DNA from: Oreohelix idahoensis
Lineage: Eukaryota; Mollusca; Gastropoda; Stylommatophora; Oreohelicidae
NCBI GenBank assembly: GCA_024509875.1
Contig: JAMPIV010012152.1
Location: 439,501-503,500 of the forward strand
Length of the DNA stretch: 64,000 nucleotides
Reading direction: 5' to 3'
Program-made: the position numbers and the translations under genes
Shown here: positions 32,104-44,200 of the stretch, one piece after another
Numbering within the stretch: position 1 is the first letter of the stretch
Layout of the letters: every line of letters begins with the position of its first letter
The notes under the pieces: generated by a model
The model's input: only the letters and a program-made list of their open reading frames with translations
Database searches by the model: none
Told to the model about the DNA's origin: nothing

Positions 32104-32613
32104 AGCGAGAGGAAAGATATAATGATGGTGATATTATCCAGGACAAATAGATGTATCAGATGATACCAGAATAGTGCCAGATAAGAGATTGGTCTTACAA
32201 GAAATACCCCATCCTCTGAAAAGAGTAATGGTGTATCCACATCAAAGGTATAGTCAAGCTGTATAGATTCCTAGATGAGATGGTAATGTTCTATCTAGAT
32301 TCCCATGGGCTCCTCTCCAGACTAACCTTAGACACTGACTCTGCTAGGGGTAATTAACTACACAACAAGAACTTTAAACCAAATTTAAATAATTCACTGA
32401 AGACTCTGGGTACAATTTATAATTTATTTATATACAAGATCTTTTCTTTGTTCTTTGTTAATTTTTCAAATGAAATTCAATTGATTGCAAAATAAAATTA
32501 TGGGTCACTTTCCTATATACATAACACATTTACAGTTAATGTCTTAAACTAATATAGTTCAAATTCATTGTTTTCTTGCTTCCTGGTGGAATCTGTATCT
32601 ATTTTTGTGCTCT
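32104..32613. other. Unassigned sequence
   Basis: No ORF, repeat or RNA gene recognised. Confidence 0.3.
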
Positions 32614-32670
32614 CTTTATTTCCTGCGAGTGCCTGATAACATACCTTTATATTTGTTTCATATTAATTTA
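32614..32670 (+). repeat. 57-bp direct repeat, copy 1
   Basis: Identical over 57 bp to 33083-33139 (starts CTTTATTTCCTGCGAGTGCC). Could be a piece of an interspersed repeat or the result of a local duplication. Confidence 0.7.
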
Positions 32671-32958
32671 CTGTTTACAGGCCTCAGGTTTCCCTCCCTT
32701 ATTTGTAATAAATGTTTGTACAATACCAAACCTACCCCCTATCCTGTTCTCACTGTTCTAGTCTACTATCATTTACTGGACACAGTATTAAGGTCCTAAG
32801 GGTCTTGTTGGATTCGGCCTATACTGCTTGATAGAAATACAACAGAAGTGATTGCGTCATTAATAGGCTGAACTGCCCATGGAGGACTTCTGGTGTCGTG
32901 TATTGTGGTTCGCACTATTGACCTGCCATTGAAACATCATTTTTTGATGATGCGTAGA

Positions 32959-33032
32959 TGGCAGAGCGGATAGTGTGATTCGCTTGCATGGCTAGGCGGG
33001 GTTGTCGCACGGAAGGTCCAGTGATCAAATCC
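32959..33032 (+). other. tRNA-like A/B-box sequence (SINE head or tRNA relic)
   Basis: TGGCAGAGCGG (32959-32969) fits a pol III A box and GATCAAATCC (33023-33032) is one base off a B box. No cloverleaf with paired acceptor arms can be drawn by eye, so I do not call a tRNA gene. It lies between the two copies of the 57-bp repeat. Confidence 0.3.
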
Positions 33033-33082
33033 TGGGTAAGCCACTCATGTCTGTTGTTTTTCTGTTGTCTGGTGTTCTACTT

Positions 33083-33139
33083 CTTTATTTCCTGCGAGTG
33101 CCTGATAACATACCTTTATATTTGTTTCATATTAATTTA
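33083..33139 (+). repeat. 57-bp direct repeat, copy 2
   Basis: Identical to 32614-32670 and 469 bp downstream of it. Flanks on both sides differ from those of copy 1. Confidence 0.7.
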
Positions 33140-33935
33140 TAGACTCCAGTATATACACTCTTCGATTGGAAATCACCATATAAATATCCCTTAGTCCTTC
33201 TGACTAATACCGGTCTTAATTTGAGTTGAGTAACTTCACGAAAGGAAATTATCTTCCGTCACTGCTGTAGATTTGATTACTCTGAGGATATCTTAGAAAT
33301 CCAAGGGTATCTATACGCAAGAATTCGGTAGTTTACTGATCTCAACTTTTGTGATATCTGCACCGAAGTTGTTGTAATGTTAATGTCGATCAAGTAATCT
33401 GGCAAAATACGAGCTTACAGTGAGAACTAAGGGCTGTAAGGAACACATATATCTCCAACTAGTAAATCATGGAGACTAGTCGCCTCGACTGTATGAAATA
33501 AAACGTGGGATGGCTCGAAACGTGTAACACGCAACCCGTATGCTGTGAAGATGTTTACGTATAACCACTAATAGGGAATTCAAGGGTTAATAGTCATGAA
33601 ATCTAAAATCATGGGATCATGAACCGGAACATGTATCCAAAAAAGAAGTGGATCCAGGAAAATGTCCAAGGAAAACAAAAGGCGTTCACGGGACTTTTTT
33701 CGTTGCCAAGTCTCTTTGGAATATTCTCTGCGAAATACAAATCATGGTCCCTATTAGTTAACTCATCATATTATACGTTTATTTTATTTTCACACTGCAT
33801 TATAGATTCCCACTAAAAATCAAGAAACCCTGTCCCCCCTCACACATACAGACACACAGGGCGGTGACCTAGATTTTATACGCAGAACATATTGACCTTT
33901 ATTGATTACATTAGTTAGTTGATCTGCGTGAAAAG
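33140..33935. other. Unassigned sequence
   Basis: No gene or repeat recognised. Confidence 0.3.
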
Positions 33936-34134
33936 TATAAATACTACGGGAACCCCACAAGCTGGGGAGGTGCAGCCTTGTCATGACCCACGAGCAGGGT
34001 CAAGACAAGTAAATATATACATGTATTATTTTGGGATTCCATCCGTGCTTTCCGACACTTAATAAGTGCAGTCATCTAGATTGCCCGGGAGGCCTAGGAA
34101 AATATTATATATACACAGAGGGCTTAGCTCTGTG
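33936..34134 (+). other. TATA box followed by four hairpins, possible retroelement promoter
   Basis: TATAAATA at 33936-33943 is followed by CCCCA-CAAGC-TGGGG (33953-33967) and then a two-part stem, CTTGTC (33977-33982), GACCC (33985-33989), GGGTC (33997-34001), GACAAG (34004-34009). After these come a CACTT/AAGTG hairpin (34056-34068) and CACAGAG/CTCTGTG (34114-34134). Such a cluster would suit the start of a structured transcript or an LTR R region. The element is not identified. Confidence 0.4.
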
Positions 34135-34859
34135 GGTGGGATCCTATAAATAGTTAGTAAGTATTTTAGTATTCAATCGAAAGAATGCAGTGCGTTCCCC
34201 AACTTTAGGGTTAGCAAAACAATACAGAAAAATTAAATATGGCCTTCAAAGTGTACCAAAAAAAACTGAGCTGATACAATAATCATTAAAATCACTATAT
34301 ACACATCATTTAGAAAAGGATCTAGTAGTTAACAAATTGGTAGGCCCTTAAAGTAGTATAAGCACACCCACACCCCGTCTTTGAAAAACAAATAGATTAA
34401 CACCTTAGTAATTTTGGTTGGTGGAAAACGTAATAATATTAAATTACCCCGTCACGAAAAATCACTTTAAGAAAATTTATTAACCTTAAGAAAATTACTA
34501 GGGCTATTTATAAATTTAACAAAACTTTGAGCGGCTTTTTTCTTACTAAGTTTGCTACCCGATATGTCAAGAATTATTCCTAATAAAAATGCCTCTGGTA
34601 TTGGGCTAACTGCACAAACTCCATTCTGCTAGTTAGAGATTCTCTGGAGACAAGCACTGAGTTCTTTTTGAGTCTAGTTTATCTAGCCAGATTCACCTAC
34701 AGATCGTGTCACTTACTGTGATCATCCGCACAGGGCGCTGCAATTCTTACAGGAGAAACGGCGTGAAGAGATCGAGAGTTTTTGTCCCCTGCAACGCGAG
34801 ATGAATGATAAAGGGGAATCAGTGAAGAATCGGAGACGCGTCCGTTGGCATCCGGTCTC
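34135..34859. other. Unassigned sequence
   Basis: A second TATAAATA lies at about 34145. No ORF or repeat recognised. Confidence 0.3.
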
Positions 34860-34985
34860 AAATGGTTTTCTGAACGACAAGCGTTTGATCACTTAAAGGC
34901 AGAGCCTCTCGTTTGTGTCCGCTTTCCCCTGATTCAAAGACCCGTAGGTTTTGTCATGACCAGCAAGACAAAGTGTTAGGAGACA
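34860..34985 (+). pseudogene. Possible decayed gypsy RT/RNase H junction fragment
   Basis: About 41 codons read KWFSERQAFDHLKAE..., resembling the stretch between RT and RNase H of gypsy Pol (W..E...AF..LK), then a degraded equivalent of the RNase H start and a stop. Short and diverged. It is not closely related to the five elements in this window. Confidence 0.35.
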
Positions 34986-35311
34986 TCTCTGAGAATAGCC
35001 GAAGCGAATCATGTGCAGAAGGGTAGCTGCATGCTGTGGAATTTAAGATTACGTGGCCAGAGCCAAGAATATACTAAGCAGGTGCTATTAGGCTATTAGG
35101 AGATAAAATCAAAGATAACAGAGAGGCGGTCCTCCCTGCTAAAAAGTGACAGAAATTCTCATTCATCTTACGACAAGGATTGAAATGCGACGACAAGCCA
35201 CCAATGTTAAACTGATGATTCTTGAGAACCGGGCAAGTAAAGCCAGAACAAAAGCCGATTTGGCATGTGTTTTTTGAAGATCTATGCTCCTTGGGGAGTG
35301 AAAGGGTACTG

Positions 35312-35335
35312 ATCGATTGATTGATTGATTGATTG
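35312..35335. repeat. TGAT microsatellite
   Basis: Five to six tandem GATT/TGAT units. Confidence 0.8.
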
Positions 35336-35756
35336 TAACAAACCTGAACTTTTAAGACTTTTTAAATAAAAGTCAGATCCGGGTTACGAATCTACATACC
35401 TGGTTATGTTACTTTTTTTTAATAAGATAAATGTGTTATATAAAACAGACATGCACAACTTGCTTTGTACTTAAGGCACTAGTTACGATTTTATTTTTAA
35501 ATCCGCAGAAGCAGTGCAGGAGTATCCAGGTTCTTTTCATTTCCATAATATGGGTACTCTGAAGAAACGTGACCCGACAGTCAAGGTAACTGCTGATGTC
35601 TACTCAATGCGTTTACTCATCTCTCTGTGCTATTTTTGTGAGTATTCTGTTTGTATCCTTTTCATTATTATCACTATCGCATTTGACATCAGAATTAGAT
35701 AACATCAAGAGGGAAGTGAAAAGTCTGAATGTGAATTTTGTATGACAATGAGAAAT

Positions 35757-35843
35757 ATGATATACGATAAATGATATAAGATATACGATACATGATATAC
35801 GACATACGATATAAGATATACTATACACGATATACGATATGCA
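35757..35843. repeat. GATATAC-type imperfect microsatellite
   Basis: Repeating ATAYGATA/GATATAC motifs, largely self-complementary, immediately before the 40-bp minisatellite. Confidence 0.75.
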
Positions 35844-35846
35844 GGA

Positions 35847-36492
35847 GCCAGCGTAATTATTATAACTTCTTATTGTTATTCAACGCCCCAGTGTAATTAT
35901 TCTAATGTGTTATCGTTATTCAACGCCCAGTGTAATTATTCTAATGTGTTATCGTTATTCAACGCCCAGTGTAATTATTCTAACGTGCTATTGTTACTCG
36001 ACGCCCCAGTGTAATTATTCTAACGTGTTCTCATTACTCAACGCCCCAGTGTAATTATTCTAACGTGTTATCGTTATTCAACGCCCCAGTGTAATTATTC
36101 TAACGTGTTATTGTTACTCAACGCCCCAGTGTAATTATTCTAACGTGTTATCATTATTCAACGCCCCAGTGTAATTATTCTAACGTGTTATTGTTACTCA
36201 ACGCCCCAGTGTAATTATTCTAACGTGTTATCATTATTCAACGCCCCAGTATAATTATTCTAACGTGTTATTGTTATTCAACGCCCCAGTGTAATTATTC
36301 TAACGTGTTATTGTTATTCAACGCCCCAGTGTAATTATTCTAACGTGTTATTGTTATTCAACGCCCCAGTGTAATTATTCTAACGTGTTATTGTTATTCA
36401 ACGCCCCGGTGTAATTATTTTAACGTGTTATCGTTATTCAACGCCCCAGTGTAATTATTCTAACGTGTTATTGTTATTCAACGCCCCAGTCT
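35847..36492. repeat. Minisatellite with 40-bp unit, about 16 copies
   Basis: Head-to-tail 40-bp units (core CGCCCCAGTGTAATTATTCT), very uniform in the middle and more diverged on the left. The higher uniformity than in the 56- and 30-bp arrays suggests recent expansion or homogenisation. Confidence 0.92.
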
Positions 36493-37907
36493 AGTGCCTG
36501 GGAGTCTATGATGAGACAAAGACAGAACAGGAGCCACGGCTCCCTCAGGCATGTCGTACAAGGCCACTAATATGAGGTTATATGTGAAGCTAGCAACCCC
36601 ATCACATAAAACATATTGCTACAAAAACTACTACTACAACAGCATGTGTATGCTTGGTACAGCATTTCTATAAAGGGACCAGCGACAGCGGTCGCTTTAT
36701 ACACAATAAACGGCATAAATGAAAATGATGATTGTTATTCAGAATTGACATCATAGACTCCGGGCACACCCATAGGTACTCAGTCTCCCTCAGCTAATGT
36801 CGAAGGTCAAAAATGCTAATTGTTCCTAGAGCGGTAGCAAGCTGTTTGTATATATACGTCTGACCCATTCTTTCACGCGTCTATCCCTGCAAGTTTCTGG
36901 TTTAATGCCAAATTCCAGCTGCCTTAGCCTTGTTGATTCATCTATTGCACTGTCGTTCTCAACAGGCTATCGTTAATTGTCTTTATTATCCCTCCCATGT
37001 CCACATCTAATGTCCCCACTACGAGTGCTCTCGACGTTAGTCTGTCGGTTCTCTTACTACAGCGCTCCCCAGCATGACAAGTACATCCATACCAGTTCCT
37101 CGAGGTTTGAGGTATGTATGTGTGTTCTCTATTCGTGTCGTAACCATCCATGTTGGACCTTCTGAAGCATGAACTGAGAGTTCGACACAATAACTATCCT
37201 GGTAAATGAATTTTCAGACAGCTACCTCAAGGATGCAGTAGATGCCTCTATCTCCATTCTAATTCTGGAGGTTGTTGTCAAGCAGGCTTCCTTCTGTTCA
37301 GCGACGACCCGGCCCTTTACTATAGTCGATATGCCCCATCCAGTTTTCACAATATGGAATACAGATCCGTATGTATACAAAATAATATATTCCGGAAGAA
37401 ATAAACATAACAGGATAACAGAGTTGTAGACATAGCTGTGATTTCTGTCACAATGATTACCGCTAGTGCCTTAGATGATCCATTCATCTAGGGCACTAAT
37501 TACCGCCAAGGCGAGTGTACATGACGTCATTTTTTCTAAATTTATTAGCACTACCATTAAATCTAATTGACGTCATGTATATTTGTGCTGATAGTTATTC
37601 TTGGGTTGATTGTATAAAAAACATTCTAAAAATAGTTGATAATACGAATGTAAGGCAGTTGATTAAATGGGCCAGTAAACCCCAAGATCTCATTCTTTGA
37701 AACCAAGTAAACCATAAACTGGAAACAGGGTATGACAAAGTAGATTGTTGAGATAGGAATTAAGTAATGTAGGAATTTCAGTTAGTCAATCGGTCTTGGT
37801 CTTTCTACCGAGTCCGTCGTTACTAGGATCTTGTCTCAGACAGCGCTTCACAGAAGATGATGGGGTTGATCTGGGCACTGTTTTATACATCTCCCATAAA
37901 TTTAGTC
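36493..37907. other. Unassigned sequence
   Basis: 1.4 kb with no recognised ORF, repeat unit or RNA gene. Confidence 0.3.
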
Positions 37908-38072
37908 TGTGTAAAGAACACTAAGGCATTTGACAAGGTGAAGCATGAGGATGTAATCTAAATGTTATAAAGCATAAATGTTGGTGAAAACGACCTGATA
38001 AAAATAAAGAACATCAATTGACAACAAACACGAGCTATACGAATTGGTAGATAAATAGGAATGTTTCAGCAG
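37908..38072 (+). pseudogene. LINE reverse-transcriptase fragment
   Basis: The frame reads NTKAFDKVKHEDVI with several stops after it, then residues corresponding to NL.W.Q.A..RI...G.FQ. This is RT motif A (AFDKV) of animal non-LTR retrotransposons with in-frame TAA/TGA decay. Plus orientation, opposite to the LINE at 38401-38697. Confidence 0.7.
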
Positions 38073-38400
38073 ATAAATAAAGATGTTACGCTATAAGGGT
38101 GTTAGGCTATAAGGGTATTACACATGGGCGTATGCTGTCATTTGTTGTGCTCAATCCGTTTAATAAAAATACAGAGAAATGAAAACATATCAGGAATATC
38201 ATTTTTTTTTTTAATTTAATGATGAAAAATATCTCGTTCAACCTCTGATGGGTTATAATTAGGATATATATTGTTTTTAATTCCAAATAAAATGAACAAC
38301 TGTGAATACGGGAAAGTGGCATCGCACCTGTCAAATCATTGTAAATAGGGCAAATCATAATTACCAATTATGCTTGTATGTTTAAAAAAATAATAATGTG

Positions 38401-38697
38401 GTTTTATCATCATCATCAGCTGCCATCTCCACAACGAAGGTTGGCTGTAATGGATCTCCAACGTCTTCTGTCTCTTGTCTTGGTGGTGCACTGTGATAGA
38501 CTCTTTCCTGTCCATCTCTTGGTGTTGTCTTCCCACTTATAGCGCTGTCTCCCCCTTGCACGTTTGCCTTCAACTCTCCCTTCTGTTATGGTCTTCTGCA
38601 AGGTGTTATGCCTTTTTATGTGGCCAAAGTATTTTAGCTGCCGAACTTTGATCTCCCTCATTAGTTCTCTTTTCATACCTAGATTTTCTAGGACTAC
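38401..38697 (-). pseudogene. LINE ORF2 C-terminal part, downstream half
   Basis: Minus strand, interrupted by C. From the junction the frame reads VVLENLGM..., then the conserved QLKYFGHIKR motif, KGE-type EGKRARGRQR and a C-terminal end near 38416. The 3' tail carries GATGATGATGAT repeats (about 38408-38418). The upstream half is at 48045-48410 and the frame is continuous across C when one ACTAC copy is dropped. Confidence 0.85.
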
Positions 38698-39775
38698 TGT
38701 TGCGTGATAAATTCTCGCAACATCGTTTTTTACAATATCTATTTTATAACGCAAGGGCAACAACTGCTTGAAATTTATAGTCACTTTTCTCGGTAAGCAT
38801 TTGTCTTCTCGCGTTGGTATCGAATGCAGTTAAGTTTTGAGCTGTGGTCGTTTTGCGCTGGACTGCGCATGACTTGTCTTGCTTTTTGGTCGATCGGTTT
38901 CCGCCCACCACTAGTGGAGTGAGCGATTTGGAATGGCGAAAGAGATGCCTCGTTGAAGAGGGGATCTCCGCTATTTTTTGTTCTGTCAGGGATGTGTAGT
39001 CCTCTTATGGATATTTCGTTTATTCGGGATAATACCTCTAGTGTATTTGCACATGCCGGGAGGCGTGATATTTCTGTATTTCTTGGAAGCAAGGTAAATT
39101 GACTTTTTCATTAACTCTATCGATTTTGGGTCGTGAGCGATTTCGATTCATAGCCTGTCTTCGAAAGTCGTCGTCACGAGATGTTTTTTCCCAGCTCACA
39201 TGTCGCTGCATTGTACTGCATCGGTTGATGCATGTACCAAGGACCATTACTTGCTACTTTGTTAAATGAACTAGGTTTGGAAAACCTTTATTATCTAGAG
39301 GATATTTTTGAGGACATTATTTATACTTCGGCAGACGTGTCTGTCTTGCTGAAGTCAGACTAAGGAGAGTGAACTGATCTCATACATCTGGTTATCTCCT
39401 GGCTGTTATAGAAAAGGATGGAGTTTTTCACCTGACTACATTTACAGCACTATGAAATATAACATGCATCTGACTCATCATTGTAATGCTGTCTACCGTC
39501 TATTGCTGTATTGAATGTTGCTGTGATAATGACTGTTTGATGTGCCTACATATTCGCGTAACCATTTTGTCACTGTGGCGTCCACAATAAATAATGAAGA
39601 AAAACGTCAACGGCTGTTACAAGAATCATTGACTTTATACGTCGTGAGTTTACTGACGTCCTATGTGGATTGCCCTGTTATTTTTGTATGAACATTGTTT
39701 TGACTGAACACATCTGCACACCACACAAAACCAGACATGCGGATACCATCCATCATCATATGGCATCACGCATCA
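38698..39775 (+). repeat. C 5' LTR
   Basis: 1078 bp, TG...CA ends, AATAAA near 39587. Matches 46966-48044. Confidence 0.95.
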
Positions 39776-39777
39776 TT

Positions 39778-39797
39778 TGGTGGCCATAAGCTGGTTT
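39778..39797 (+). other. C primer-binding site candidate
   Basis: Two bases after the LTR: TGGTGGCCATAAGCTGGTTT. It starts with the same TGGTGG as in B and D/E, complementary to a tRNA ending CCACCA. The tRNA is not assigned. Confidence 0.55.
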
Positions 39798-41220
39798 GAT
39801 TCTGGTACCAGCAAACACGGGGTCCCTTACCCACTTCATTTTCAACAAGAATTCATCAGCATCCTTCAAGAAATTAACATTCTTCAATACAGTCAACATC
39901 TTCAAAATTTTCAAAGTACTCGGCGTTGCCCGGTAAAAGTCAAAATTTCAACTTTTTGACGGAAACAAGAATTTGACAGTACCCGGCGTTGTTACATGTT
40001 GCCGGATAACTCGGACTGCTGTTATCTTTTACGCAAGTCAAGCAAGTTGCTGCTGTCAAGGTTCCAGTGCTGTCGTTTTTTGAGAAGGTCAAGTGCCGGT
40101 TGAAACGGGTTGTTTTCTGAAGAAGGCCAAGTACCGATTTCCATCAACTTACTTTTGGATTAGAAGGTCAAGTGCCGAAACAACTCAACACACAGTATTT
40201 CAGAAGCTCTTGTACCATCGTGTTAGCAGTGGAAGCAGTTCAGATGTGCCATCATCGTTGGAGCTTCGCTCTTTAGGACGTTGATTGACATCCGTTTTTC
40301 TGCTGTTCTACGATTGGAAGCCTATAAGTTAAGTGGCCTGTTTGTATGTAAACTGTGCCCTTATACTTCTGCTGAGTCTTCTGTGTATCATCTCATTCTA
40401 TATGTTATATGTTTATATGTTATTTGTATATTTATATGTTTATATTTCAGCGGGTTCTCGGTTGGGTGGTGTCTCCGTTAGATTATGCCACGTCATAGAG
40501 GTCGTCTATTGTGAGCGTTTTCTGTAGGGTTTGCAAATTTCCGATACTGGAATTTGCTAAGCGACTTCTGTTGCTATTTATGTTAGCTGTGATGACATGT
40601 TTTAATATTGTTTTCGTTATTATTTCGCATTCTTTAGTTTTGTTTTGATTTGTTTGTATTTGTTAGCCTACTCTTGTCTATAATTTAGTTTCATACAACA
40701 TTTTTGTTTATACACTGTGGTGTCATGTATTTTGTTTAATTATATCGCAGATATCGTCACATTTTTTGTGATATTTCATTAATTTCTGCTTTATTTTTAG
40801 TTGATTTCTGCGAACGTTTTTGTATTGTTGCTGATCTTTGTTATTGTTTACATTGTTATTGTTTACATTGTTTGTATTGTTTACATTTTCAATGTTTACA
40901 TTCTGCATGTGTTTACATAGTCATTGTTTACAGTTATAGTAATTAGTTAATGGGCTATGCTAATGCACTGTTACTACTACACTGATGATAAATGAATGAT
41001 GAATAGTGTCGTGCACTATTGAATGAGAAGTGCACTTATGATCAAGAATTGATTGTTGATATTTCATATACAAGTTCTTTGATTGGAGACTTGTTTCCCA
41101 CAGAGACTGGGATAATATAAGGTGATGTGAATATACAAGTGCTTAATTAAGACTTGTTACACTTAGGTTTGAAATAAATTAGTTAATTATTTCAGGTTTT
41201 GGACTCATATGTTAGACAAC
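39798..41220 (+). other. C leader: 16-nt repeats, conserved block and two-hairpin module
   Basis: Non-coding. AGAAGGTCAAGTGCCG occurs at 40083-40098 and 40162-40177, with a two-base variant at 40121-40136. A block at 40448-40528 (CAGCGGGTT...CCACGTCATAGAGG...GCGTTTTCT) is conserved in D and E. Hairpins: CAAGT/ACTTG at 41070-41094, followed by TCCCA/TGGGA at 41096-41112, and a second ACAAGT/ACTTGT at 41135-41157. A splice-acceptor-like TTTCAG ends at 41195. Confidence 0.6.
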
Positions 41221-44200
41221 ATGTCTACATTTGAGCACTTTATTGAGCAGGGTAAATTGCTTGGGAAGACTGGTGATAAGTTAGAAGAATTTGCAACTGC
41301 TCGATATGATAAAGCAATGGAAGCTGAACAAAAGAAACTGCAGATGGAAGCTGAACAAAAGAAACTGCAGATGCAGGTGGATGAAAAGAGATTCCAAATG
41401 GAAATGGAAAAACAAAAAAGGGAATCAGAAGCTGAGGAGAGAAAACTCCAGCTACAGCTAGAGGCTGAGAATAAAAGACTTGAAAAAGAAGCTGAGAATA
41501 AAAGACTTGAAAAAGAAGCTGAGAATAAAAGACTTGAAAAAGAAGCTGAAAATAAAAGACTTGAAAAAGAAGCTGAAAATAAAAGACTTGAAAAAGAAGC
41601 TGAAAATGAAAGACTTCAAATGCAGGCTCAAGCTGAAGAAAGAAGTTACAAAGAGAGTCTGATGAGAGGAAAGCAAAAATGGAACATGAAGAAAAGGTCT
41701 TAGCTTTAGAGTTGGAAAAATTGAAATTGACGAGCATGAGTAATGGTAATGATTCAAACAAGGGTTCATCTTCTGGTAAGGCTAATAATGATACTTTTAA
41801 GATTAAGTTACCAACATTTAGTCCTTCCAGTGATGACATAATGTTCTATCTGGACAGATTTGAACAAGCATGTACAGCTCATAACATAGACAAAGCAAAA
41901 TATGTTTATCAGTTATCAGGGATACTGACAGGTAAAGCTCTAAGTATATTAAATATGGTGGATGAACCTGACAAGAACAATTATGAGGTTGTCAGGGCCG
42001 CTTTGTTAAAGAAATATCAGCTTAACGAAGACGGCTATCGTCTACAATTTAAAAACATGTTACCTGAAAATGGAGTTGAATTCTCCGAGTTTATTGCAAG
42101 AATACGCATTACTTTCTCACGATGGGTTGAACTATCTAAGACGGAAAAAACTTATGAAGGACTTATGGACTTAATACTTAGAGACAAAGTCATGTCGTCT
42201 GTCAATGAGTCTTTCCTTGCTTTCCTTCATGAACGTAAACCTAAAACAATAAAAGAAATGGAAGATTTCTGTTGCCAATACGTAACTGCGCACCCACACA
42301 TAACCATGGGTAACTCTAAGGTGAAAGAAGGTTTACCAGTTGCTTCGGCAGCTCCGTATGGCCAAAACTTTGCTCGTAGATTCCAACAAAATTTTGATAG
42401 AAAGAGTAGCGGTAATTTCTGTCAAAATCATGGAAACCAATTTCATGGTGATTCTTCTTCGAAGAATTGGAGACAACCTGATAGTACTCGTTACTATCAC
42501 CCTAATAATTATAAGCATTTCAAAAGAGGATATGGTAATAGAGGTTATTCCTGCCGAAGACCTCAGAACCAAACAAATAGATGTTCGCATCAATGTGAAC
42601 ATGATAGTAATCGTGGAAACTGGAATTCGAACCAGGATAACAATTACAATAGAGACAATAATAACTGCAGAGATAATAATAACTCTGATAACTTCAGAGG
42701 TAATAATAGTCGGGGTAGATCTCAACACAAAAAAAGAGATATCAGCAGGCTAATGCTGTACAACAGGAAACTGAGGGAGCCTGTAATCATGTTGTTGATA
42801 GTAAAAACTTTGACGCTGTCACTGGTTCTGCTTTTGACTTTGAGAGAGCAAACAAATGCCCCCAATGCAGTACTTTATTCGAACCGGGTACCATAACTAC
42901 TTTGAGTTGTGGTCACCCACTTCCCGCTCTTCCTGCTGCTGTTGCGCATGACGGGAGGGGTTCTTTAATTCTACATAAGGGTCTTGTTAATGATACTCCG
43001 GTCTCACTACTTTTCGATTCCGGATGCACCACTATTGGTGTTAGACAATCGCTTGTAGATCCATCTTGTGCTACAGGAAGGGTTATTAAATGTGTCACAT
43101 TTGGCGGCACTCTAGAAAAATATCCTACTGCTGTAATTCGCATTGCCACTCCTTTCTTTACTGGAGATGTGCATGCTTGTCTCTTACCTAATCCTATTGC
43201 GGACCTTATTATTGGTCGTATTCACGGAGTTAGGGAGTGTACCCCACAGCAGATTGCTGCTTGGGAAGATAATAACATGCAAGCTACAAATGCAGTAGTT
43301 ACAAGAGCACAAGCTCTACAAACACCCGAAACTTCACTGAATAGTGATAATGAAGTTGATAGCCAAGATAGTCACTTAGTAATCACTCGTGACTCTTTCA
43401 TAAAATTGCAAGAAGAAGATCCTTCTTTAAAAAAATTCTTCGTTCTTGCGAAGAAAGGTGATCCGAATCAGGATACAAATAGAAAATCTTGGATTGCAAT
43501 GAGAAACGGCGTACTTGTACGTATGGTACAAGATTCGACTACGTCGGCACATTCGCAAATTCTTGTTCCCAAGAGCATGAGAGTGCAAATATTACAACAT
43601 GCTCATGACTCGCAATGTGCTGGACATATGGGTTTTGCCCGTACGAAGTCGAGAGTCCTTGCGGCTTTCTTTTGGCCTTTTGTCAATAAGGACATTCGTA
43701 TCTACTGCCGATCATGCAAGGTATGTCAGGAGGTCAAATCTAGAGGACCACGACATGCTGCGCCTATCCAGGCTGCTGACATTCCTATTCGGCCGTTTCA
43801 GAAAATGGCCATAGATATTATTGGCCCTTTTAAGGTCAAGTCGGCCAGAGGACATCAGTTTATCCTTACATGTGTCGATATGTGCACACGTTGGCCAGAG
43901 GCTATTCCTCTTAAGAGCATATCTACTACAGATATCGCAGATGCTCTTTGGTTGATATTTTCTCGCTTGGGGTTCCCCAGAGAAATATTGTCAGACCATG
44001 GCACTCAACTCATATCTGACACTATGTCACAGGTAATGTCTACCTTACATATTGAACGATCTCTCAGTAGTATCTACCATCCTATGTCTAATGGGTTAGT
44101 TGAGCGTCTGAATAGAACGCTCAAGACTTTGCTTGGTAAGATAACTGAAGATCATCCTCAAGATTGGGACAGGGTTTTACCCGCGGCTCTCTTTGCCTAT

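Noticed and set aside
32959..33032. Functional tRNA gene
   Set aside because: Only box-like motifs are seen; acceptor and anticodon stems do not pair convincingly.
42729..42735. Programmed frameshift at an A7 run between Gag and Pol of C
   Set aside because: El1 and A encode Gag-Pol in one frame and E reads through this position, so the shift is better explained as an indel or sequencing error.
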